Part shown: positions 6,581-11,082 of the stretch, in pieces
Layout of the letters: each line of letters starts with the position of its first letter
Position numbering within the stretch: the first letter of the stretch is position 1
Source of the DNA: Prevotellaceae bacterium
GTDB lineage: Bacteria > Bacteroidota > Bacteroidia > Bacteroidales > UBA932
Assembly (NCBI GenBank): GCA_031254635.1
Contig: JAIRUB010000179.1
Location: 1 to 11,082 of the forward strand
Reading direction: 5' to 3'
Length of the DNA: 11,082 bases
Made by a program: the position numbers and the translations under genes
The notes under the pieces: model-generated
What the model was told of the DNA's origin: nothing
Database searches by the model: none
What the model saw: only the letters and a program-made list of their open reading frames with translations

Positions 6581-7537
6581 ATGAACCTAAAGCCTTTTTT
6601 GCCTCTTTCTATTTTGATATTTTTTAGCGCCATTGGTTTAAAAGCCCAAGAGGCGCAATTGGAAAATTATGCTGCAAGTATTCTTCAATATGAACTGCGT
6701 CAACACGTTAAAATATTAGCTTCCGACTCTTTGCAAGGCCGTGAGGCCGGCACCCCCGGCGGCTGGATGGCAGGCGATTACATTGCTTCCTATTTTGAAA
6801 AGTATAAATTGAAACCCGCCTTCGGCAATACTTATTTCCAATACATCGACACGCTTTCGGATGCCAGAAATGTGGTAGGTATAATTGAAGGAACTGATGC
6901 CAAGCAAGAGGCTATTGTCATAGGCGCTCATTACGATCATCATGGATTTTATCATTATGCCGTGTATGGCGGTGCCGATGATAATGCTTCTGGAGTGGCT
7001 GCGCTGCTGAGCATAGCCAAGGCAATGAGCGCCATGCAGCAGGAGCGTTACCGGCCTAAAAGAACGGTTATTTTTATAGCCTATGACTCTAAAGAATTGA
7101 GTATGAAAGGTTCACAGTTTTATGTAGATAATCCCGTAGTACCTTTGAAACAAATTGTTGCCTGCCTGAATATGGATATGCTGGGACGCATAGATGCACT
7201 GCCGGCCAAGGATACAAACTATCTTTTAATAGTGGGCGCCGACAAACATAAGTCGAACCTAAAGGCGATTACTGATTTTGTTAATTTTAATAAGAAAATG
7301 AATTTAGACATTGATTATACTTTTTATAACAGTAAGGTTTTTAGCGATATGTTTTACCGTATTTCCGATCAGTATAATTTTGGTAAGCACAAAATTCCCG
7401 TTCTGTATTTCACTTCTGGCATGCACGACGATTTGTGGAAACCCGGCGATAAATATGACCGCTTGTCTTATCCTGTCTTGCAAAAACGAGCCCAATTTAT
7501 TTTCTATACGCTGTGGTGGGTAGCGAATGATGTGTGA
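6581..7537 (+). CDS. Secreted M28-fold protein, probably not an active peptidase
   Basis: Exported protein of 318 aa with a signal peptide (about residues 1-22, ending LKAQ) and one M28 zinc-aminopeptidase-like domain. Several M28 landmarks are present: GREAGTPGG (53-61), GAHYDHHG (H117, D119), GADDNASG (D133/D134), E172 in the DSKELSMKGS stretch, and NMDMLG (D199). Three key places deviate. The general-base Glu that normally precedes E172 is K171. The zinc-binding His in the late HEDYHxPxD-type motif is W286 (text HDDLWKPGD, 282-290). The usual SDHxxF is SDQYNF (Q264). So fold and export are kept while catalysis is doubtful. The gene stands alone, divergent from mtgA. A weak -7-like TTTATTTG lies at 6555-6562, 18 bp before the ATG. 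The stop abuts a 7-bp tandem repeat. Family assignment is firm; inactivity is inferred. Confidence 0.88.
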   Translation: MNLKPFLPLSILIFFSAIGLKAQEAQLENYAASILQYELRQHVKILASDSLQGREAGTPGGWMAGDYIASYFEKYKLKPAFGNTYFQYIDTLSDARNVVGIIEGTDAKQEAIVIGAHYDHHGFYHYAVYGGADDNASGVAALLSIAKAMSAMQQERYRPKRTVIFIAYDSKELSMKGSQFYVDNPVVPLKQIVACLNMDMLGRIDALPAKDTNYLLIVGADKHKSNLKAITDFVNFNKKMNLDIDYTFYNSKVFSDMFYRISDQYNFGKHKIPVLYFTSGMHDDLWKPGDKYDRLSYPVLQKRAQFIFYTLWWVANDV

Positions 7538-7562
7538 TTAAGAGTTTCGGGTTTCGAGTTAG
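7535..7562 (+). repeat. Degenerate 7-bp tandem repeat at the M28 gene stop codon
   Basis: Units TGATTAA, GAGTTTC, GGGTTTC, GAGTTAG. The M28 stop TGA (7535-7537) begins the first unit. On the other strand the last unit holds the stop of the beta-barrel remnant (7559-7561), so the repeat fills the gap between two convergent gene ends. Confidence 0.7.
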
Positions 7563-7654
7563 AATTTATAACCTACACTAAACTGTATTACGTTGTTTGT
7601 TCCTTTGTTCCCTGTTTCATCAACGCTAAAGCCCTTTACAATGTTAACCTTCAG

Positions 7655-7670
7655 CAATACCGGAGTATTG
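7655..7670. other. Perfect 6-bp hairpin in the convergent gap
   Basis: CAATAC (7655-7660), loop CGGA, GTATTG (7665-7670). There is no flanking U-run, so a terminator role is unsupported. It lies within the beta-barrel remnant. Confidence 0.35.
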
Positions 7671-7693
7671 ATATAATTTAAGCTCTTGCGCAA

Positions 7694-7709
7694 ATACTCC
7701 ATTGAGTAT
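7694..7709. other. Second perfect 6-bp hairpin, partly complementary to the first
   Basis: ATACTC (7694-7699), loop CATT, GAGTAT (7704-7709). The AATACTCC at 7693-7700 is also the reverse complement of GGAGTATT at 7662-7669. A third, longer-range pairing is therefore possible that excludes the two local hairpins. Confidence 0.35.
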
Positions 7710-7738
7710 AAACAACATAAGAGCTACAAATAAGATTT

Positions 7739-8512
7739 TTAATGGTGCACAACCTTATTCATTATTAGCTGCATTGCGGCCACGTCCGGTTCTTCATTGG
7801 TGAAAAGGCGGAAGGCGGGTATGGCTTGGTATAGTAACCACTGCAATCCACTGAGATAGCGTGTGCCTGCATTGCGGGCAACATCTCGCAAAATACCGCA
7901 GGTGTAGTCGGCTTCCAACAGCACATGATGAGGATATAGCCGAATGCGTTCCACCAATTCGGGTAGCACCGGTAAGGCGTTTACCAATACTGTATATTTT
8001 TCTGTTTGCTTCAGTACCTCATCCAAGGGTAGCGTTTCAACAGGGGGAAAGGCACTCATAGCTTCAACTTTAGATACTGTGCGGTTAGCCACAGTCACTC
8101 GTGCACCTGCTTTCAACAGTCCCAAGGTTGCCGCACGCCCTGCCCCACCCCATCCTAACACCAAACAGTCTGCACCAAACAAGTTTATCCCTGCGTTGCG
8201 TAATGAATTTACAACGCCATGAACATCGCTGTTGTGCCCCATCCAACAATTGTTGCGTCGGAAAACAATATTTGCTGCACCTATCTTGCACACATCTTCA
8301 TTCATTATATCAATATAAGGGATAATCGCTTCTTTAAAAGGCGTAGTGATGTTCATACCCGACAAGCCTTTCTCTTCATACATTCGGAGCGCTTCAGCTA
8401 CTGTAGTTGCAGGCATCAACTCATAGGTGTATTTACCATGATAGGCCGCTTCGAAGAGTTGCAGGCTTCGGCTGTGGGCAATAGATATTCCTGTAAGAGC
8501 AAATTGTTTCAT
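7739..8512 (-). CDS. aroE: Shikimate dehydrogenase
   Basis: Reduces 3-dehydroshikimate to shikimate with NADPH in the cytoplasm, in the pathway to aromatic amino acids and folate. The 257-aa product is complete and slightly shorter than the E. coli enzyme. The shikimate-binding serines are in SIAHSRS (10-16). The catalytic Lys-Asp pair is K60 (MNITTPFK) and D96 (GHNSD), with the conserved N81 between them. The dinucleotide-binding loop is GWGGAGRA (120-127), with GWGG in place of the common GAGG. NRT (143-145) is the NADP phosphate-binding stretch. The C-terminal GLQWLLYQA resembles the usual GxxMLxxQ motif. It is the third gene of the miaB operon, with 9 bp after the methyltransferase stop. 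Everything visible suggests an active enzyme. Confidence 0.95.
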   Translation of the reverse strand: MKQFALTGISIAHSRSLQLFEAAYHGKYTYELMPATTVAEALRMYEEKGLSGMNITTPFKEAIIPYIDIMNEDVCKIGAANIVFRRNNCWMGHNSDVHGVVNSLRNAGINLFGADCLVLGWGGAGRAATLGLLKAGARVTVANRTVSKVEAMSAFPPVETLPLDEVLKQTEKYTVLVNALPVLPELVERIRLYPHHVLLEADYTCGILRDVARNAGTRYLSGLQWLLYQAIPAFRLFTNEEPDVAAMQLIMNKVVHH

Positions 8513-8521
8513 AGCATTTGG

Positions 8522-9316
8522 TCAAAATCCGCGTTGGCGCATGGCTTCAAAGGTTAAGACAGCTGTTGACACCGACACATTCAAGGAGTCAATCTTTCCT
8601 CTCATAGGAATTTTAATCCGTGCATCGGACTGTTGCAACCAGAAATCGCTTAACCCCTCAGCTTCCGTTCCCATCACAATAGCAGAGGCTTTGGTGAAGT
8701 CGGTTTCGTGATACCACTGTGCAGCCTGTAGTTCTGCCGCAAAGGAATTGATACACTTGTCGCGCAACCATTGCCGCACTTCCTGCGACAAACAAACCAC
8801 CACCTGTTGCGAGAAGACACAGCCTATGCTTGAACGTATAATGTTAGGATTATAGAGGTCGGTCAGCGGGTCACAAATCACTACCGCATCCACCTTGGCT
8901 GCATCGGCGGTGCGCAATATTGCGCCGAGATTGCCGGGCTTTTCTACCGACTCTAATATAATCACAAAAGGATTTGTCGACAAGCGCACTTCTTCTAACT
9001 TTAAATTACGTGAAGGAATAATGGCTAACAAGCCATCGGAATTTTCACGATAAGCCATCTTGGCAAATACATTTGGTGTTACTGTGTATAAGTGTTTCGG
9101 CAAGGCGAAATTCGCTTTGAAAAGTTCAAAACCACCCAAACTTTCACACACAAACAGGGTATCAATAGTATGTCCCGATGATAAGGCCAGCGTTATTTCG
9201 CGCAGCCCTTCCACCACGAACAGACCTTGCGCCCGACGAGCCCGCGACTTTTCTTGCAACTCAAGCACATCGCTGATGCGGCTATTGCGTGTTGAGGTAA
9301 TTGCTATTCCTTCCAT
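8522..9316 (-). CDS. SpoU/TrmH-family RNA 2'-O-methyltransferase
   Basis: Transfers a methyl group from S-adenosylmethionine to a ribose 2'-OH of RNA. The target (rRNA or tRNA) cannot be told from the sequence. The 264-aa product has an N-terminal substrate-binding domain (about 5-100, with FVVEGLRE at 33-40) and a C-terminal knotted SPOUT domain. Motif 1 is PGNLGAILRTADA (127-139, with R135). NIIRSSIGCVF (158-168) follows. Motif 2 is IVMGTEAEGLS (213-223, with E218), and motif 3 is IPMRGKIDSLNVSVS (236-250, with N246). These are the SAM-binding and catalytic motifs, so it should be active. The gene starts 12 bp after the miaB stop and ends 9 bp before aroE, so the three are probably co-transcribed. 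RlmB, TsnR-like and TrmH proteins share these motifs, so I give no symbol. Confidence 0.92.
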   Translation of the reverse strand: MEGIAITSTRNSRISDVLELQEKSRARRAQGLFVVEGLREITLALSSGHTIDTLFVCESLGGFELFKANFALPKHLYTVTPNVFAKMAYRENSDGLLAIIPSRNLKLEEVRLSTNPFVIILESVEKPGNLGAILRTADAAKVDAVVICDPLTDLYNPNIIRSSIGCVFSQQVVVCLSQEVRQWLRDKCINSFAAELQAAQWYHETDFTKASAIVMGTEAEGLSDFWLQQSDARIKIPMRGKIDSLNVSVSTAVLTFEAMRQRGF

Positions 9317-9328
9317 TGTAGCTGTATT

Positions 9329-10654
9329 TTAGTCTAAAGGAACACCAAAGAGCGTAGCCGAAGAGCATCGTTCTATACGCACCTGCACATAATCGCCAAT
9401 GCGATAATCTTTCTTAGGAAATATCACAACTTTATTTTGAGAAGTACGTCCAAACAAGGCCTCATCGGAGCGTTTGGAAAGGCCTTCTACCAGCACTTCG
9501 CGTTGTTGTCCTATTTCTTTTTTATTCGCTTGCAGCGACAATTTATTATGCAGGGCAATAATTTCATTCAGGCAGCGTGTCTTTTCTTCCGGCGGCACAT
9601 CATCTTTAAGATGGCGGGCAGCCTTGGTATTCGGCCTTTCGGAATATTGAAACATAAAGGCCTGATCGAAACCAACTTCTTTCATCAAGGACAAAGTGTC
9701 GTTATGATCATCCAAACTTTCGGTGCAGAAGCCTGCAATAATATCGGTAGAAATAGCTGTATCGGGCAGGATTTCCCTGATTTTCGCTATTCGTTCAAGA
9801 TAAATTTCGCGGGTATATTTACGGTTCATCAACTCCAACATACGGGTACTGCCCGACTGTACGGGAAGATGAATATGTCGGCAAATATTCGGATATTTCG
9901 CCATGGTAAACAACAATTCATCACTCATATCCTTGGGGTGCGATGTGGCGAAACGTACGCGCAGCAAGGGATTTATCTGTGCTACCTGCTCCAATAATTG
10001 AGCGAAATTCAAGTTAACAGCATCGCTCGCCCAAGAGTACGAATTCACATTTTGTCCCAGCAGGGTAACCTCCCTGTAGCCTTGAGCAAAGAGTTCACGA
10101 ATTTCGCGAAGAATACTCTCGGGATGCCGGCTGCGTTCCGCACCACGGGTATAAGGCACTACACAGTAAGCGCACATATTGTTACAGCCACGCATAATAG
10201 ATACGAATGCGCTCACGCCGTTTTTATCCATCCGTACTGGCGATATGTCGGCGTAAGTTTCTTCGCACGAAAGCAGCACGTTAATTCCCTTTTGTCCGGC
10301 TTCGGCCTCTGCCACCAACAACGGAAGTTCGCGGTAGGCATCAGGCCCTACCACCATATCAACTATGCCTTTCTCCAAAAATTGTTTTTTTAAACGTTCT
10401 GCCATACAACCTAATACGCCTACCAAAAGTCCCGGATTGCGCCGTTTCTCCAATCGAAACACATCTAAGCGCCCCCATACCCGCTGCTCGGCATTTTCAC
10501 GAATTGAACAGGTGTTGATAAAAATCATATCTGCCTCAGTCATACGCTCTGTAAGACGGTAACCGGCAGTTTTCATAATGGCGGCTACTACCTCACTGTC
10601 GTTCACATTCATCTGGCAGCCATAGGTTTCGATATAAAATGTCTTATTTTCCAT
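9329..10654 (-). CDS. miaB: tRNA-2-methylthio-N6-dimethylallyladenosine synthase
   Basis: Radical-SAM methylthiotransferase that adds the 2-methylthio group to i6A37 of tRNAs reading UNN codons. Using the chosen ATG (441 aa), the N-terminal [4Fe-4S] cluster cysteines are C13 (ETYGCQMN), C49 (NTCSIRENAE) and C83 (LGCMAE). The radical-SAM CX3CX2C is C157, C161, C164 (RGCNNMCAYC), followed by VPYTRGAERSR. The C-terminal TRAM domain covers about 375-441. NTCSIRENAE and the TRGxERSR motif point to MiaB rather than RimO or MtaB. An in-frame GTG at 10663 would add three residues, but it overlaps the -7 box TATCTTTG (10663-10670), so I take the ATG at 10654, eight bases past the box. It leads the operon with the RNA methyltransferase and aroE. 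Confidence 0.95.
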   Translation of the reverse strand: MENKTFYIETYGCQMNVNDSEVVAAIMKTAGYRLTERMTEADMIFINTCSIRENAEQRVWGRLDVFRLEKRRNPGLLVGVLGCMAERLKKQFLEKGIVDMVVGPDAYRELPLLVAEAEAGQKGINVLLSCEETYADISPVRMDKNGVSAFVSIMRGCNNMCAYCVVPYTRGAERSRHPESILREIRELFAQGYREVTLLGQNVNSYSWASDAVNLNFAQLLEQVAQINPLLRVRFATSHPKDMSDELLFTMAKYPNICRHIHLPVQSGSTRMLELMNRKYTREIYLERIAKIREILPDTAISTDIIAGFCTESLDDHNDTLSLMKEVGFDQAFMFQYSERPNTKAARHLKDDVPPEEKTRCLNEIIALHNKLSLQANKKEIGQQREVLVEGLSKRSDEALFGRTSQNKVVIFPKKDYRIGDYVQVRIERCSSATLFGVPLD

Positions 10655-10662
10655 ATTTTGCA

Positions 10663-10670
10663 CAAAGATA
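10663..10670 (-). promoter_or_regulatory. -7 promoter element of the miaB operon
   Basis: TATCTTTG on the minus strand, 8 bp before the miaB ATG, which predicts a leaderless or near-leaderless mRNA. It faces away from an identical box at 10693-10700. No convincing -33 TTTG is seen at 19 bp. Confidence 0.6.
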
Positions 10671-10692
10671 CAAAAGCTATCGGCATTTTTTA

Positions 10693-10700
10693 TATCTTTG
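10693..10700 (+). promoter_or_regulatory. -7 promoter element of the LEA-2 lipoprotein gene
   Basis: TATCTTTG on the plus strand, 16 bp before the ATG at 10717. Together with the miaB box it forms a compact divergent promoter pair; the two boxes are 22 bp apart. Confidence 0.6.
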
Positions 10701-10716
10701 CATAAAATTTCAATTC

Positions 10717-11082
10717 ATGAAAAGAATAGCCCTTTTTGTCGCTTTAATTTTTATTACAGCAGCTTGCACCAATTATGACGATATTCGTATTGAAGATGCG
10801 CGGGTAGATGACCTTTCTTTCCAAAGCACTTCCAAAATTATTCTAACACTTGGCCTTAAGGTTGATAACCCCACTAAGAAAAAAATCACCATCACCGACG
10901 GAACTTTGGAACTTTTTCAGCAGAACCGCAATTTGGGCACACTTTCTGTCAGCGCTCCAACGGTTATTGCCCCCAAGTCGAACGACTATAATCAGTTAGT
11001 ATTGAATGTTACTATTAAAGATTTTATGGCCTTATTAGGCATCGATATAAATAGTAGTAATTTACTCGACCAGTTTGATGTG
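10717..11082 (+). CDS. LEA-type-2 (WHy domain)-like lipoprotein, 3' end outside the window
   Basis: The first 122 codons of a gene that runs off the window. The N-terminus is a lipoprotein signal: MKRI, a hydrophobic stretch, then the lipobox ITAAC with C17 as the lipidated cysteine. Aspartates follow soon after (TNYDD). Residues about 35-105 resemble the LEA_2/WHy domain: LKVDNPTKKKITITDGTLEL, then NLGTLSV, a PTVIAPKS turn, and LVLNVTIKDF. The NP motif after an alternating strand and the late small-residue turn are the telling features. Such proteins are attached to the outer membrane or face the periplasm; no enzymatic role is known. It is divergent from miaB and has its own -7 box. Domain assignment is by pattern, fairly confident; function is unknown. 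Confidence 0.8.
   Translation, partial: MKRIALFVALIFITAACTNYDDIRIEDARVDDLSFQSTSKIILTLGLKVDNPTKKKITITDGTLELFQQNRNLGTLSVSAPTVIAPKSNDYNQLVLNVTIKDFMALLGIDINSSNLLDQFDV

Larger units (their letters stand above)
7559..7739 (-). pseudogene. Remnant of an outer-membrane beta-barrel protein gene
   Basis: The gap between the M28 gene and aroE holds coding debris on the minus strand. Just after the aroE stop, one frame reads KILFVALMLFILNGVFAQ, a signal-peptide-like text without a start codon; it runs to a TAA near 7645. A second frame, open from an ATG at 7704 to TAA 7559-7561, gives 47 residues. It begins MEYLRKSLNYINTPVLLKVN and ends NNVIQFSVGYKF. The YI-x-x-PVLLK phrase and the final aromatic strand ending in F are typical of small Bacteroidetes porin-like barrels (OMP_b-brl_2 type). 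The middle of the barrel (over 100 residues in intact relatives) and the signal-to-barrel linker are missing. Most likely an outer-membrane protein gene collapsed here by at least two deletions. A short expressed peptide is unlikely. Confidence 0.6.

Noticed and set aside
8085..8291. Minus-strand cysteine-rich 68-codon frame inside aroE
   Set aside because: It lies within aroE in another frame, and aroE has all its motifs. The cysteine content comes from out-of-frame reading.
9437..9997. Long plus-strand open frame (186 codons) opposite miaB
   Set aside because: It lies entirely antisense to a clearly recognised miaB, and its translation has no coherent domain. Frames like this arise by chance opposite coding DNA.

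Overview
The window looks like chromosomal DNA of a Bacteroidetes, most likely in or near the Bacteroidales. Evidence: several starts are preceded by the Bacteroidetes -7 promoter element TAnnTTTG (TATCTTTG in front of mtgA, miaB and the last gene; TACTTTTG with a -33 TTTG 19 bp upstream in front of a small-gene cassette). Shine-Dalgarno sequences are not evident. The protein families are also typical: a secreted M23 peptidase with a long beta-rich tail, a secreted TPR protein, a pRiA4b ORF-3-like acidic protein and an LEA-type-2 lipoprotein. No rRNA, tRNA, CRISPR array or intact mobile element was seen.

Layout. 1-174 (+): C-terminal end of uracil-DNA glycosylase (ung). 127-846 (-): IS630-type transposase relic that is still open but has lost internal blocks. 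1033-6513 (-): a run of leftward genes. In transcription order these are mtgA (cell-wall glycosyltransferase), a 663-aa TPR protein (ATGA overlap), a pRiA4b ORF-3-like protein (10 bp gap), a cassette of two small unknown genes with its own promoter, and a secreted M23 metallopeptidase. The second small gene is split by a frameshift, and both ends of the pair are joined to neighbours by ATGA overlaps. 6581-7537 (+): secreted M28-fold protein whose catalytic residues look lost. 7559-7739 (-): remnant of an outer-membrane beta-barrel gene. 7739-10654 (-): likely operon miaB -> SpoU/TrmH-type RNA methyltransferase -> aroE. 10717-11082 (+): start of an LEA-2-like lipoprotein, divergent from miaB.

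Functionally the window mixes housekeeping genes (DNA repair, tRNA and probable rRNA modification, shikimate pathway) with envelope genes (peptidoglycan polymerisation and cleavage, secreted TPR protein, lipoprotein). Two gene relics show ongoing loss.

The most unusual signal is a set of four short degenerate tandem repeats, all with a 7-bp period but with a different unit at each site. Each overlaps or abuts a stop codon (after ung, the M23 gene, the TPR gene and the M28 gene). They recall the heptanucleotide STRR repeats described in cyanobacteria; the link to stop codons here is my own observation. The second candidate for something undescribed is the small two-gene cassette at 2739-3326. 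It has the layout of a toxin-antitoxin or similar pair, but I do not recognise either protein.
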